Below, in pieces: positions 7,641 through 16,306 of a DNA stretch of 57,723 nucleotides. Source of the DNA: Candidatus Rokuibacteriota bacterium (lineage in GTDB: Bacteria > Methylomirabilota > Methylomirabilia > Rokubacteriales > CSP1-6); contig JACPCW010000086.1 in assembly GCA_016184365.1 (NCBI GenBank), positions 42,966 to 100,688 of the forward strand, read 5' to 3'. The notes beneath the pieces were generated by a model. It was not told where the DNA came from. It made no database searches and saw nothing but the letters and a program-made list of their open reading frames with translations. The position numbers and the translations under genes were made by a program. The stretch's first letter is position 1; every line of letters begins with the position of its first letter.

Positions 7641-9131
7641 GCGGGGCGTACCGTCGGTCAGGTACGCGAGCAGCGTCCGGACCGCGACCCCCGTGCCGCC
7701 CTTCGGAGACAGCGGCAAGTCGTTCTCCGTGAAGGCCACGCCCGCGATGTCGAGGTGGGCCCACTTCATGTCGCCCGCGAACTCGCGGAGGAAGAGCGCC
7801 GCGGTGATCGCGCCGCCGCCGCGCTGACCGACGTTGTTCAGGTCGGCGACCGTGCTGCGCAGATGGTCCTTGTAGTCATCGATGAGCGGCAGCTGCCACA
7901 TCCGCTCGCCGGCGGCATCGGCCGCCGCGAGCAGGCGGTCGGCCAGCCGCTGATCGTTGCTGAAGAGCCCGGAGCAGAGCGGCCCGAGCGCCACGACGCA
8001 CGCGCCCGTGAGCGTCGCCAGGTCGATGGCCTCGTCCGGCTCGACGTGCTTCGCGGCGTAGGCGAGCGCGTCGGCCAGCGTCAGCCGCCCTTCGGCGTCC
8101 GTGTTGCCGATCTCGATCGTGGTGCCGTTCATCGCGCGCAGCACGTCGCCGGGCCGGAACGCGGTCCCCGACGGCATGTTTTCCGTCGCGGCGATGAGGC
8201 CGTGCACCTCGACGCGCGGCTTCAGCTTCGGGAGGGCGCGCATGATGCCGAGCACGGCCGCCGCGCCGGACATGTCGTCCTTCATGCGCAGCATGCCCTC
8301 GGCGGTTTTCAGGTCCAGGCCGCCGGCATCGAAGGTGATGCCCTTCCCGATGACGGCGACGCGTCGCCGCGCGCCGGCCGGCTTGTACGTCAGGTGGATG
8401 AACTTCGGCGGCTGCTCGCTGCCGGCGGCGACACCGAGAAACGCGCCCATCCCGAGCTTCTCGCACTCGTTGCGCCCGAGAATCTTGAGCGTGAGGCGTC
8501 CGTCACGAGCCACCTGGGTGGCGACCTCGGCGAGATGCGTCGGATGCACCTCGTTCGCCGGACCGTTCACGAGATCGCGCGCGAACCACGTCGCGGCGGC
8601 GAAGATCTCGCCCGTCTTCGCGCCGTCCGTCGCGCCACGGCGATCGCTCGCCTGGGTCACCACGACGGTGAGCGCTTCGACGGCCTTGTCCGACTTCTCC
8701 TTCTTGTAGCGTTCGAACGTGTAGGTGCCGAGGATCGCGCCCTCGACCACCGCGTGCGCGCGCTGCCGCGCCGGCTGCCGGTCGCCGAGGAGCTCGATCG
8801 CGACCGTGCGCGCGCCGAGATCACGCGCGCGGCGGAGCGCCGCCGACGCCGCGCGCCGGATGATCTCCGTCGTGACCTGTGCGCGCGGCCCGAGGCCCGC
8901 GACGATGACACGCGAGGCGTTCACCCGATGACCGTTCGTGTGGATGTGCGTGACCTGGCCGGACTTGCCCTGGAACTTCTCGGCGTCGAGCACGGCGCGC
9001 AGCGTGCCGCCCATCGCGTCGTCGAGCGGTACCAGCGCACGCCCGGGACGGACGCCGTCCGCGTACACCCCGACGACCAGCGCGTCCGCGGCCACGTCCG
9101 CCAGCGGCTTCGTCGCGACGTCGACCTTCAT
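7638..9131 (-). CDS. pepA: Cytosol (leucyl) aminopeptidase, M17 family
   Basis: The 497-residue protein has the length of PepA. The M17 signature GNTDAEGRLTLADAL is present, together with the metal-site regions GKGITFDAGGLDLKTAEGM and MKDDMSGAAAVLG. It is expected to be a hexameric two-metal cytoplasmic enzyme that removes N-terminal residues from peptides; in some bacteria PepA also binds DNA in recombination and gene regulation. The ATG at 9131 fits the conserved start (MKVDVATKPL). A 12-codon upstream ORF overlaps this start codon, and a long inverted repeat follows the stop. Confidence 0.95.
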   Translation of the reverse strand: MKVDVATKPLADVAADALVVGVYADGVRPGRALVPLDDAMGGTLRAVLDAEKFQGKSGQVTHIHTNGHRVNASRVIVAGLGPRAQVTTEIIRRAASAALRRARDLGARTVAIELLGDRQPARQRAHAVVEGAILGTYTFERYKKEKSDKAVEALTVVVTQASDRRGATDGAKTGEIFAAATWFARDLVNGPANEVHPTHLAEVATQVARDGRLTLKILGRNECEKLGMGAFLGVAAGSEQPPKFIHLTYKPAGARRRVAVIGKGITFDAGGLDLKTAEGMLRMKDDMSGAAAVLGIMRALPKLKPRVEVHGLIAATENMPSGTAFRPGDVLRAMNGTTIEIGNTDAEGRLTLADALAYAAKHVEPDEAIDLATLTGACVVALGPLCSGLFSNDQRLADRLLAAADAAGERMWQLPLIDDYKDHLRSTVADLNNVGQRGGGAITAALFLREFAGDMKWAHLDIAGVAFTENDLPLSPKGGTGVAVRTLLAYLTDGTPR

Positions 9132-9166
9132 GGACGGCTTCGCCCTGCCTTTCGCCCGACCTTCAT
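9128..9166 (-). CDS. Possible 12-residue leader peptide overlapping the pepA start
   Basis: An ATG at 9166 opens a 12-codon ORF encoding MKVGRKAGRSRP, whose TGA overlaps the pepA ATG as ATGA. Its first ten bases, ATGAAGGTCG, are identical to the first ten bases of pepA, as if the start region had been duplicated. The peptide is very basic. Translation could couple to pepA, or the ORF could be a by-product of the repeat inserted upstream. There is no evidence beyond sequence arrangement. Confidence 0.35.
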   Translation of the reverse strand: MKVGRKAGRSRP

Positions 9167-9271
9167 AGACTCGCCCCGCACACGCTCCGCCGGCGGGACT
9201 TCATCGTAGTGTCGGCTCGGCCGTCGAACGGCCTCACCTCCCACTGCCACGCCGTGCTGCGGCCTCGCCCT
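9164..9271 (-). repeat. Leader repeat ending in an ATG, copy upstream of pepA
   Basis: Read on the minus strand, this stretch ends GTGCGGGGCGAGTCTATGAA and begins around AGGGCGAGGCCGCAGCACG. The region in front of the DUF1445 gene (22880-22945) has the same blocks in the same order, GGGCGAAGTCGCAGCATGG and ATGCGAGGCGAGTCTATGAA. The pepA copy carries about 40 extra bases between the blocks, including the small palindrome GGCCGTCGAACGGCC. It may be a shared 5' leader or a short dispersed element. Confidence 0.5.
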
Positions 9272-9275
9272 ACCG

Positions 9276-9749
9276 TCACGATCCCGGTCCCCCCGGCGCG
9301 TCGGTGCGCCTCTGTGCGTGCCGCTCGGCGAGCGCCAGCGCGCGCGCGAGCATCGGCATGAGCCCGTCGGTCACGTCGAGCTGGGCGACGTGGTCGATGT
9401 CGACCCACTGCGCCTCGGCGGCGTCGTCACCCGCGCAGATCGCGTCCGATACCGCCGTCGCCAGGTAGTCGATCAGCACGTAATGGTAGCGAATACGTCC
9501 GTCGGCGTCGCGCACCACGCGGTCGAACACGCCGGCGACGTCCACGAGGTCGATGTCGATCGCGCACTCTTCACGCAGCTCGCGACACACCGCTTCGGCC
9601 GCCGTCTCGCCGAGCTCGACGAGCCCGCCCGGCAGCGTCCACTTCCCCATGGACGGGCTCCCGCCGCGACGGACGAGCAGCACGCGTCCCTGATGAAACA
9701 CCACGGCGCCGACGCCGACCCGGGGATAGGCGGGATACTCCCGGGACAT
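9276..9749 (-). CDS. Nudix hydrolase
   Basis: The 157-residue protein contains a complete Nudix box, GGLVELGETAAEAVCRELRE then EC, matching GX5EX7REUXEEXGU, preceded by GKWTLPGG. It would hydrolyse a nucleoside diphosphate linked to another group (for example ADP-ribose or an oxidised nucleotide) with Mg2+. The substrate is not predictable. The ATG at 9749 starts the conserved region (MSREYPAYPRVGVGAVV); the upstream open frame is only the translated repeat at 9753-9882 and was excluded. Confidence 0.9.
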   Translation of the reverse strand: MSREYPAYPRVGVGAVVFHQGRVLLVRRGGSPSMGKWTLPGGLVELGETAAEAVCRELREECAIDIDLVDVAGVFDRVVRDADGRIRYHYVLIDYLATAVSDAICAGDDAAEAQWVDIDHVAQLDVTDGLMPMLARALALAERHAQRRTDAPGGPGS

Positions 9750-9752
9750 CAG

Positions 9753-9882
9753 ATGGGGGGCCCCGACATGGCCCCCCATACCCCCCCACGCTCGGAGGCG
9801 TCCCGGCCTAGCCGTGACGCCCCTCGACTCCCCACCCCACGCTCCGCCGCGTCCCGGCCTAGCCGTGACGCCCCTCGACTCC
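9753..9882 (+). repeat. Two-hairpin G/C-tract repeat with a tandemly duplicated second half
   Basis: The first hairpin is TGGGGGGCCCCGACATGGCC followed by CCCCA, and a second C7 tract comes just after it. The second half contains ACGCTCGGAGGCGTCCCGGC and ends GACGCCCCTCGACTCC. The unit from 9788 to 9831 is repeated at 9839-9882, with the last 34 bases (GCGTCCCGGCCTAGCCGTGA and on) identical. The element lies between the lplA stop and the Nudix start. Confidence 0.8.
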
Positions 9883-9894
9883 GCCAGCCAGCAC

Positions 9895-10752
9895 TCACGT
9901 CCGCCTCCCGTCGCCGACACCCGCCGGGCGCGGGCGTGGCGATCGCAGCCCGCGCGGCCTGTCCTCGGACTGAAGCCACGCAACGGTCCCGTAACGCTCG
10001 GTCACGAGCCGCTCGACGGCGCGCATCTCCTCCTCGTCGAGGCCGCCCGGCTGCAGATCGAGACCATGCTCGGTCTCGAAGCCTGACCGGAGCGCCGCCG
10101 CGCACTCGTCGAACGACGGCCGGCGGCCGAGGGACGCCTCGAGCGACGTCATGGTGCTCAATGGATCCGCGGTGGTCGGAAACAACGCGCGCAGCCGCGG
10201 CTCGTCCACGCCCAGGACCACGGCGCCGTGCTGCAGGAAGCACCCGCCCTGGCGGCGCTGCGCGCTGCCGACGAGCTTGCGTCCCGCCACTTCGATCTCG
10301 TACCGCCCGGTGCGCGCGAAGCAGAACGCCGGCGTGGGGCCGGCGCCATCGGTCACGGGAATCATTTCGGCCGGGGCGCCGATCTCCGTGAGGCCACGCA
10401 GCAGCGCTCGTCCGATCCACCGATACGTCTCGAGGAGGTCGGGCGTGCCGACGTCGGCGGCCGACGCGACGACGCTGTACGTGAGCTCACGCTCCGGGCC
10501 ATCGTGGTAGATCGCGCTGCCACCGGTGAGCCGCCTGACGAGCCCGATGCCGAGCGCGCGACACGCCACGACGTCGACGTGGCGATCGAGGGGTTGACCG
10601 TAGCCGAGCGATACGGTGGGCGGGTCCCACGCGTAGAACCGGGTCGTCGCCGGCGACGTTCCGGCCTGGCGACCGGCGAGCAGCGCCTCGTCGATCGCCA
10701 TGTTGGTGGCGCCGTCCGTCGCTTCCGTGACGAGCAGCCGCCAGGCCGTCAT
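9895..10752 (-). CDS. lplA: Lipoate-protein ligase A family protein
   Basis: The 285-residue BPL/LplA/LipB-fold protein has the N-terminal NMAIDEALL helix, the VSLGYGQ strand, RRLTGGSAIYHDGP (the RR(x)TGG(x)A(V/I)(Y/F)HD lipoyl-adenylate site) and the lysine-bearing GRKLVGSAQRRQGG motif. These are diagnostic of lipoate ligase or octanoyltransferase (LipM/LplA) activity. The neighbouring glycine cleavage operon encodes GcvH, a lipoylated protein, so GcvH is the likely client. The start codon overlaps the stop of the PIN-domain toxin gene (ATGA at 10749-10752), so lplA expression is probably coupled to the toxin-antitoxin unit. Confidence 0.88.
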   Translation of the reverse strand: MTAWRLLVTEATDGATNMAIDEALLAGRQAGTSPATTRFYAWDPPTVSLGYGQPLDRHVDVVACRALGIGLVRRLTGGSAIYHDGPERELTYSVVASAADVGTPDLLETYRWIGRALLRGLTEIGAPAEMIPVTDGAGPTPAFCFARTGRYEIEVAGRKLVGSAQRRQGGCFLQHGAVVLGVDEPRLRALFPTTADPLSTMTSLEASLGRRPSFDECAAALRSGFETEHGLDLQPGGLDEEEMRAVERLVTERYGTVAWLQSEDRPRGLRSPRPRPAGVGDGRRT

Positions 10753-11153
10753 GGCATCAGCAGTTCGAGCTTCGGGAAGTACGTGCGATAGCGGCCGGCA
10801 TCGCGCGTCACCAGCGGAATACCCCGGACGGCGGCGTGAGCACCGATGTAGAAGTCCGGCAGCGGTGCATGCCGGGCGCCGCCGGCGCGACGATACTTCA
10901 CGAAGCACTTGCCGGCGAGAAAGGCCGCGTCCCACGGGAGGGCCTCGCGGCGGAAGAACGCGTCCGGAAGGGCCGCATCGAGCTCCTCGATCCGGTTGAA
11001 TCCGACAGAGACCTCGGCGTAGACGATGGGATTGATCACCAGATCGTGATCGGCTCCGAGGCGAGCGAGCGCCGCGGCCGACCGGTCGAACCACCGGGCA
11101 TCTTCGGTCAGCACGTCGAGCAGGACGTTGCTGTCCACCAACACATCAGGCAC
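10749..11153 (-). CDS. PIN-domain toxin, VapC-like
   Basis: The 134-residue PIN-domain protein starts MPDVLVDSNVLLDVLTEDAR, which carries the first catalytic Asp. Acidic residues follow at VYAEVSVGF (Glu) and LPDFYIGAHAAVRG (Asp), ending with LVTRDAGRYRTYF, the last Asp. VapC toxins are Mg2+-dependent RNases that typically cleave tRNA or rRNA. The gene sits 10 bp downstream of an AbrB-type antitoxin gene and overlaps lplA by four bases. Confidence 0.9.
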   Translation of the reverse strand: MPDVLVDSNVLLDVLTEDARWFDRSAAALARLGADHDLVINPIVYAEVSVGFNRIEELDAALPDAFFRREALPWDAAFLAGKCFVKYRRAGGARHAPLPDFYIGAHAAVRGIPLVTRDAGRYRTYFPKLELLMP

Positions 11154-11163
11154 GCCGATGCCG

Positions 11164-11388
11164 TCAGCGCCGCGTGAGCGCCAAGATCTGGTCGGTACTC
11201 ATCCCGGCGGTCGCCCGTCCACGCATGGACTCGATGAGCCGGTCGCCACGGCTGCGAGTCGTCGCCGCCTTCTTCAGAATCACCACGCCGCGATGCATCG
11301 TGAACGTCACTTCCGTGTTCGGCCGCAGTCCAGCCTTCTTGCGGATCTCGACCGGAATCGTGACCTGGCCCTTGCTCGTGATCCGCAC
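11164..11388 (-). CDS. AbrB/MazE-type antitoxin, VapB-like
   Basis: The 74-residue protein begins with a SpoVT/AbrB swapped-hairpin DNA-binding domain (RITSKGQVTIPVEIRKKAGL) and has a short, flexible C-terminus (RLIESMRGRATAGMSTDQIL) that would wrap the partner toxin. It should neutralise the downstream PIN toxin and repress its own promoter. The start is a GTG at 11388 preceded by GGAGGG. A 19-bp perfect palindrome lies immediately upstream and fits autoregulation. Confidence 0.9.
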   Translation of the reverse strand: MRITSKGQVTIPVEIRKKAGLRPNTEVTFTMHRGVVILKKAATTRSRGDRLIESMRGRATAGMSTDQILALTRR

Positions 11389-11398
11389 GGCGCCCTCC

Positions 11399-11422
11399 CT
11401 CGTAAGATTCTTACGAGTAAGA
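11399..11422. promoter_or_regulatory. Palindromic operator upstream of the vapBC-like pair
   Basis: CTCGTAAGATTCTTACGAG (11399-11417) is a perfect 9-bp inverted repeat around one central base. It overlaps a second symmetric site, TCTTACGAGTAAGA (11409-11422). Such overlapping palindromes about 10 bp before the start codon are typical autoregulatory sites of AbrB-type antitoxins. The AT-richness stands out in this GC-rich region. Confidence 0.75.
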
Positions 11423-11430
11423 GTAATACG

Positions 11431-12912
11431 TCAGGGCCCGGCCGGGCGACTCCATCTGAGCGCCGGCTCGCGCGCCGCCCTGGTCTGGTCGAGCCGGCGA
11501 ACGGGCGTGGTCAGCGGCGCGGCATGGATCACGCGGGGATCGGTTTCCGTCTCGCGCGCGATCTGGATCATCGCGTCGCAGAACGCATCGAGCGTCTCCT
11601 TCGACTCCGTCTCGGTCGGCTCGATCATGAGCGCTTCCTCGACGATCATCGGGAAATACGTCGACGGCGCGTAGAAGCCGAGATCGAGCAGGCGCTTCGC
11701 GACGTCCATCGCCGTGACGCCGAGCTTCTTCTGCCGCCGCGCCGAGAGCACGCACTCGTGCATGCACGGCCCGGGGGCCGCGACGTCGTAATGCGCCTCG
11801 AGCCGCTTCATGATGTAGTTCGCGTTCAGCACCGCGTTTTCCGACACGCGCCGCAGCCCGTCCGCGCCCATCGTGCGGATGTACGTGTACGCGCGCACCA
11901 GCATCCCGAAGTTGCCCCAGAAGGCCTGCAGCTTGCCGATCGATTTCGGCCGCTTCCAGTCGAAGCCGTACGTGTCGTCCTGCTTGACGATGACGGGCGT
12001 CGGCAGGAACGGCTCGAGATGCGCCTTGATGCCGACCGGCCCGGAGCCCGGCCCCCCGCCGCCGTGCGGCGTGGTGAACGTCTTGTGCAGATTGAAGTGG
12101 CAGACGTCGAAGCCGAGGTCGCCCGGACGCGTGATGCCGAGAATCGCGTTCAGGTTCGCGCCGTCCATGTAGACCTGCGCGCCCTTCGCGTGGCAGAGCT
12201 CCGCGATCTCGACGACGCGCGGCTCGAAATTCCCGAGCGTGTTCGGGACGGTGATCATGAAGGCGGCGACGTCGGGGCCGAGATGCCGTTCGAGGTCACC
12301 GAGATCGACGGCGCCCTCGGCGTCGGACTTGACCTCGATCACCTCGTACCCCGCGAGCGCGGTCGACGCCGGGTTGGTGCCGTGCGCCGAGTCGGGGATC
12401 AGCACCTTCGTGCGCTTCTCGCCGCGCGACCGGTGATACGCGCGGATCATCAGCACACCGGAGAGCTCCCCCTGCGCGCCGGCCGCGGGCTGCAGCGACA
12501 CCGCATCCATGCCCGAGATTTCGGCGAGCGCGAGGCCGAGATCGTACATCAGCTGGAGCGCGCCCTGCGCGCTCGCCGCCGGCGTCATCGGATGCAGCCG
12601 TCCGAAGCCCGCGAGGCGCGCCATGTCCTCGTTGATCTTCGGGTTGTATTTCATCGTGCACGAGCCGAGCGGATAGAAGTGCGTGTCGACGCCGTAGTTC
12701 ATCTGCGACAGCCGCGAGTAGTGCCGGACGATGTCGAACTCCGACACCTCGGGCAGCTCCGCCGGCTTCGCGCGCAGCTGCTCGCGCGGCAGCAGCTCGC
12801 CGAGCGGGCGCTCCGGCACGTCGGAGTCCGGGAGCGAGTACGCGATGCGGCCGGGCGACGAGATCTCGAAGATCAGCTTGTCGTACGCGCGCGTGCCCTG
12901 CCGCTCCATCAC
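11431..12912 (-). CDS. gcvPB: Glycine dehydrogenase (decarboxylating), P-protein subunit 2
   Basis: The 493-residue C-terminal half of the P-protein carries the PLP lysine motif [20 protein letters not shown] and upstream [12 protein letters not shown]. With subunit 1 it decarboxylates glycine and transfers the aminomethyl group to lipoyl-GcvH. Split P-proteins are typical of many bacteria outside enterics. The gene overlaps gcvPA by four bases (ATGA at 12909-12912). The last ~20 residues ([13 protein letters not shown]) are poorly conserved-looking and lie next to the toxin-antitoxin promoter. Confidence 0.96.
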   Translation of the reverse strand: MMERQGTRAYDKLIFEISSPGRIAYSLPDSDVPERPLGELLPREQLRAKPAELPEVSEFDIVRHYSRLSQMNYGVDTHFYPLGSCTMKYNPKINEDMARLAGFGRLHPMTPAASAQGALQLMYDLGLALAEISGMDAVSLQPAAGAQGELSGVLMIRAYHRSRGEKRTKVLIPDSAHGTNPASTALAGYEVIEVKSDAEGAVDLGDLERHLGPDVAAFMITVPNTLGNFEPRVVEIAELCHAKGAQVYMDGANLNAILGITRPGDLGFDVCHFNLHKTFTTPHGGGGPGSGPVGIKAHLEPFLPTPVIVKQDDTYGFDWKRPKSIGKLQAFWGNFGMLVRAYTYIRTMGADGLRRVSENAVLNANYIMKRLEAHYDVAAPGPCMHECVLSARRQKKLGVTAMDVAKRLLDLGFYAPSTYFPMIVEEALMIEPTETESKETLDAFCDAMIQIARETETDPRVIHAAPLTTPVRRLDQTRAAREPALRWSRPAGP

Positions 12913-14252
12913 GCCACCGCCTGTTCGAGCGCCAGCACGAACCGGTCGATCTCCTCGCGCGTGCGCTTCTCGGTCACGGCGACCAGCAGGCAGTCACGCA
13001 GCGTGCGGTCGTGGTCGCGCAGCGGCACGCCGGCGAGGATGCCCTGCTTCGCCAGCTTCGCGACGACGCGCTCCGGGGACTTCGGCAGCTTCAACAGGAA
13101 CTCCTTGAAGAACGGGGCCGGGAAGCGCAGCGACACGCCCGGGATCTTCGTCAGCCGCTCCGCGGCGTAATGCGCCTTCGCGGTGGAGAGCGCGCCGACC
13201 CGCACGAGCCCCTGCTTGCCGACGGTGGAGAGATAGATGGTCGCCATCAGCGCGCACAGCGCCACGTTCGTGCAGATGTTCGACGTCGCCTTCGCGCGGC
13301 GGATGTGCTGCTCGCGCGTCTGCAGCGTGAGGACGAAGCCGCGCGCGCCTTCCAGGTCGACCGTCGCGCCGACGAGGCGGCCCGGGATCCGGCGCACGAG
13401 CTCCTTCCTCGCCGCGAAGACGCCGAGATTCGGGCCGCCGAACGACATCGGCACGCCGAGTCCCTGGCCTTCGCCGACGACGATGTCGGCGCCGAGATTG
13501 CCGGGCGCCTCGAGCACGCCGAGGTTGATCGGATCGGCGGCGACGATCAGCAGCGCGCCGGCGGCGTGCGCGATCTCCGCCAGCGCGCGCACGTTCTCGA
13601 GACATCCGTAGAAGTTCGGCGACTGCACGATCACCGCCGCCGTCTTGCCGCCGACGAGCTTCCGCACGGCGTCCGGATCAGCGATGCCGTCCGGCGCAGC
13701 GGCCTCCCGCAGTTTCAGGCCGGGCCCATCGACGTACGTCGCGACGACCCGGCGGTACAGCGGGTTCACGCCCCTGGCGAGCACGAAGTCGGTACGCCCC
13801 GTCACGGCGTGCGCCATGAGCGCCGCCTCGGCGAGCGACGACGCGCCGTCGTACATCGACGCATTCGCGACGTCCATGCCGTAGAGCTCCGCGATCATCG
13901 TCTGGTACTCGTAGATCGTGCGTAATGTCCCCTGGCTCGCCTCCGGTTGATATGGGGTATATGCAGTAAAAAACTCGCCGCGCAGGACGAGGTGATTGAT
14001 CGGGCTCGGCGTGTCGTGGTCGTACGACCCGGCGCCGAGGAAGCACACGGTCGAGTCGGCGTCGGCATTCTTCGCGGCCATCGCGCGGAGGTGCCGGACG
14101 AGATCCATCTCGGCGAGCGCCGGTGGCAGCGCCAGCGGGCGCGACAGCCGCGCCTTCGCCGGCACGCGAACGAGGAGATCTTCGATCGACGATACGCCGA
14201 TCGTCGCGAGCATGTCCTTCTGCTCGCGCGGCGTGGTCGGCAGATAGCGCAT
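12909..14252 (-). CDS. gcvPA: Glycine dehydrogenase (decarboxylating), P-protein subunit 1
   Basis: The 447-residue N-terminal half of the P-protein starts [20 protein letters not shown], as subunit 1 proteins do, and contains [10 protein letters not shown] and the [20 protein letters not shown] block. It forms the alpha2beta2 glycine decarboxylase with GcvPB. Its ATG shares one base with the gcvH TGA (TGATG at 14250-14254), so the operon is tightly coupled. Confidence 0.96.
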   Translation of the reverse strand: MRYLPTTPREQKDMLATIGVSSIEDLLVRVPAKARLSRPLALPPALAEMDLVRHLRAMAAKNADADSTVCFLGAGSYDHDTPSPINHLVLRGEFFTAYTPYQPEASQGTLRTIYEYQTMIAELYGMDVANASMYDGASSLAEAALMAHAVTGRTDFVLARGVNPLYRRVVATYVDGPGLKLREAAAPDGIADPDAVRKLVGGKTAAVIVQSPNFYGCLENVRALAEIAHAAGALLIVAADPINLGVLEAPGNLGADIVVGEGQGLGVPMSFGGPNLGVFAARKELVRRIPGRLVGATVDLEGARGFVLTLQTREQHIRRAKATSNICTNVALCALMATIYLSTVGKQGLVRVGALSTAKAHYAAERLTKIPGVSLRFPAPFFKEFLLKLPKSPERVVAKLAKQGILAGVPLRDHDRTLRDCLLVAVTEKRTREEIDRFVLALEQAVA

Positions 14253-14644
14253 CAGTGTCCGCTCTCGCTGAGGAACTGCTCGTACTGCTCCGCGGTCAGC
14301 AGCTGATCCCAGTCACCCGCGCTCGACGGCGCCACGACGAGCATCCAGCCGCGCCCGTACGGATCCTGGTTCACGAGCTGCGGCGTGTTCGGCAGGTCGG
14401 CGTTGATCTCGACGATCTCGCCCGAGATCGGCGCGAACAGGTCCGACACGGCCTTGACGGATTCGACGACGCCGAACGTCTTGTGCGCCGTGAGCTTGGT
14501 GCCGACTTTCGGCAGCTCCACGAACACGACGTCGCCGAGCTGCTCCTGCGCGTAGGCGGTGATGCCGACGCGCACACGGCTGCCTTCCTGCTTGGCCCAC
14601 TCGTGCTCGCGCGTGTACCGGAGATCGGACGGAATGCTCGACAT
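14252..14644 (-). CDS. gcvH: Glycine cleavage system H protein
   Basis: The 130-residue protein has the family length. The lipoylation site is in VVESVKAVSDLFAPISGEI, where the Lys of ESVKA carries lipoate, followed by the conserved PYGRGWML. It shuttles the aminomethyl group between P-, T- and L-proteins. The ATG at 14644 matches the family start (SSIPSDLRYTREHEW); the frame remains open upstream only as a shadow of gcvT. The lipoate ligase encoded about 3.5 kb downstream on the same strand is its probable modifying enzyme. Confidence 0.96.
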   Translation of the reverse strand: MSSIPSDLRYTREHEWAKQEGSRVRVGITAYAQEQLGDVVFVELPKVGTKLTAHKTFGVVESVKAVSDLFAPISGEIVEINADLPNTPQLVNQDPYGRGWMLVVAPSSAGDWDQLLTAEQYEQFLSESGH

Positions 14645-14661
14645 GATGTCCCCTCTTGGCG

Positions 14662-15780
14662 TCAGGAAGGCTTCTTGACGTGCGGCGGATGGAACGGCGT
14701 CTTCACGACGCGCGCGGGCTTGCCCTGGCCGCGGATCTCGACCTCCACCTCGCTGCCGACGGTCGCGTGCGACGACGCGACGTAGGCGAGCGCGATGTAG
14801 CGGTCGACGGACGGCCCGTACGAGCCCGACGTCACGACGCCGATCGGCGTTCCGCCCGCGTGAACCGGATACCCGTGGCGCGCCACCGCGCGCTCGGTCA
14901 TCTCGAGGCCCACGAGCCGGCGCTTGAGTCCCGCGGCCCGCACCGCCTCGATGGCGTCGCGGCCGATGAAGTCGCCCTTCGCGGGCTTCACGACCCAGCC
15001 GAGGCCCGCTTCGAGCGGGTTCGTCGTCTCGTCGATGTCGTTGCCGTACAGCGCGTAGCGCATCTCGAGGCGCAGCGTGTCGCGCGCGCCGAGACCGATC
15101 GGAGCGACGCCGTCGCGCGCGCCCTCGTTCAGCAGCGCCCGCCACACGCGGTCCGTCGACTCCCACGGCAGGTACAGCTCGAACCCGTCTTCGCCGGTGT
15201 AGCCGGTGCGCGAGATCGTCGCCGGCACGCCGGCGACCGCGCCGCGCTCGAAGCGGTAATAGCCGATCGCCGGGACGTCACGATCGGCAAGGCGGGCGAC
15301 CAGCGCCTCGGCCTTCGGGCCCTGCACGGCGATCAACCCGGTGCGCGGCGAGACGTTCGTCCAGCGCGCGTCGAAGCGTCCTTCGGCCGAGCGCTCGGTG
15401 CACCAGGCGAAGTCCTTGTCGATGTTCGACGCGTTCACCGTGATCATGAAGTGGTCGTCGGCGAGCCGATACACGGTGAGGTCGTCGACGATGCCGCCGT
15501 TCGGGTCACAGAGCACGGCGTACTGCACCTGGCCGATGGCGAGCGCCGCGACGTCGTTCGACGTGACTCGCTGGAGGGCGGCGAGCGCGTCCTTGCCCGA
15601 GACCTCGAATTCGCCCATGTGGCTCACGTCGAAGAGGCCGACGGCGCTGCGGACCGTCCGGTGCTCCTCGATGATCCCGCGGTACTGGACCGGCATCTCC
15701 CAGCCGCCGAACGGGACCATTCGGGCGCCGGCCTTGACGTGAGCGTCGAAAAGCGGAGTGCGCTTCAGCGGGGTGTCCAC
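14662..15780 (-). CDS. gcvT: Glycine cleavage system T protein (aminomethyltransferase)
   Basis: The 372-residue protein begins LKRTPLFDAHVKAGARMVPF and contains YRGIIEEHRTVRSAVGLFDV, LSHMGE-type DVSHMGEFEV, and FTGEDGFELY-like YTGEDGFELYLPWE. These are hallmarks of GcvT, which moves the methylene carbon from aminomethyl-GcvH to tetrahydrofolate and releases ammonia. It is the first gene of gcvT-H-PA-PB. The start is a GTG at 15780. The 90-bp gap to the divergent response regulator gene shows no recognisable glycine riboswitch. Confidence 0.95.
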   Translation of the reverse strand: MDTPLKRTPLFDAHVKAGARMVPFGGWEMPVQYRGIIEEHRTVRSAVGLFDVSHMGEFEVSGKDALAALQRVTSNDVAALAIGQVQYAVLCDPNGGIVDDLTVYRLADDHFMITVNASNIDKDFAWCTERSAEGRFDARWTNVSPRTGLIAVQGPKAEALVARLADRDVPAIGYYRFERGAVAGVPATISRTGYTGEDGFELYLPWESTDRVWRALLNEGARDGVAPIGLGARDTLRLEMRYALYGNDIDETTNPLEAGLGWVVKPAKGDFIGRDAIEAVRAAGLKRRLVGLEMTERAVARHGYPVHAGGTPIGVVTSGSYGPSVDRYIALAYVASSHATVGSEVEVEIRGQGKPARVVKTPFHPPHVKKPS

Positions 15781-15870
15781 GGGAGGCCTCAGTAGACCAT
15801 CGCGTAGAGGGAGGGGTCAAGGCGTCGGGCCGCGCCGACAGGCATTGCTTTTGCTGAGTTGGATCGCGGG

Positions 15871-16263
15871 ATGAAGACTTCACCGCTGGACGGCACCCGG
15901 ATTCTCCTCGTGGAAGACAGCGCCGACACGCGCGAGGCGTTCGCGCGCCTGCTCGAGATGGAAGGCGCCGAGGTCGTCGTCGCCGCCGACGCGCGCGAAG
16001 CGGCCGACATCGCGCGGAGCGGCGATTTCGACGTCCTCATGACCGACCTCGGGCTGCCGGACATCTCCGGCGATGCGCTCATTTCCACGGTACTTTCCAC
16101 CGCGCGCCGTCGGCCCCGCGTGGTCGTGGTGACGGGCTACGGTGAGCCTTACGTGACGCGCGCGCGGTCAGCCGGCGCCGATGCCGTCCTTCTGAAGCCG
16201 GTCGTCTGGCGCCGGCTGCTCGCGCAGCTCGCGGCCCCCGCCGATCAGCCGATCGCCGCCTGA
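15871..16263 (+). CDS. Single-domain response regulator (receiver only)
   Basis: The ~130-residue protein is one CheY-like receiver domain with no output domain. It has the acidic pocket in LLVEDSADTREAF, the phospho-acceptor Asp in LMTDLGLPDISG, the switch Thr/Ser in VVVTGYG and the conserved Lys in LLKPVVW. It would signal by protein-protein interaction or as a phosphorelay intermediate. No histidine kinase is adjacent. The ATG at 15871 was chosen; an in-frame TTG at 15859 would add four residues. Confidence 0.9.
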   Translation: MKTSPLDGTRILLVEDSADTREAFARLLEMEGAEVVVAADAREAADIARSGDFDVLMTDLGLPDISGDALISTVLSTARRRPRVVVVTGYGEPYVTRARSAGADAVLLKPVVWRRLLAQLAAPADQPIAA

Positions 16264-16306
16264 CCGTTGTAACCCCGCGCGTGTAATTGCAGCAGATCGG
16301 ACGCGA

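Noticed and set aside
11128-13170. Long plus-strand frame opposite the glycine decarboxylase genes
   Set aside because: Composition is dominated by Arg, His and Asp typical of antisense reading of GC-rich genes, and gcvPA/gcvPB motifs are unambiguous.
14252-15166. A fused GcvT-GcvH reading frame
   Set aside because: The upstream half is an out-of-frame translation of gcvT; GcvH starts at 14644 with its own conserved end.
15781-15870. Glycine riboswitch in front of gcvT
   Set aside because: The gap is only 90 bp and contains none of the conserved purine-rich core sequences of a glycine aptamer.
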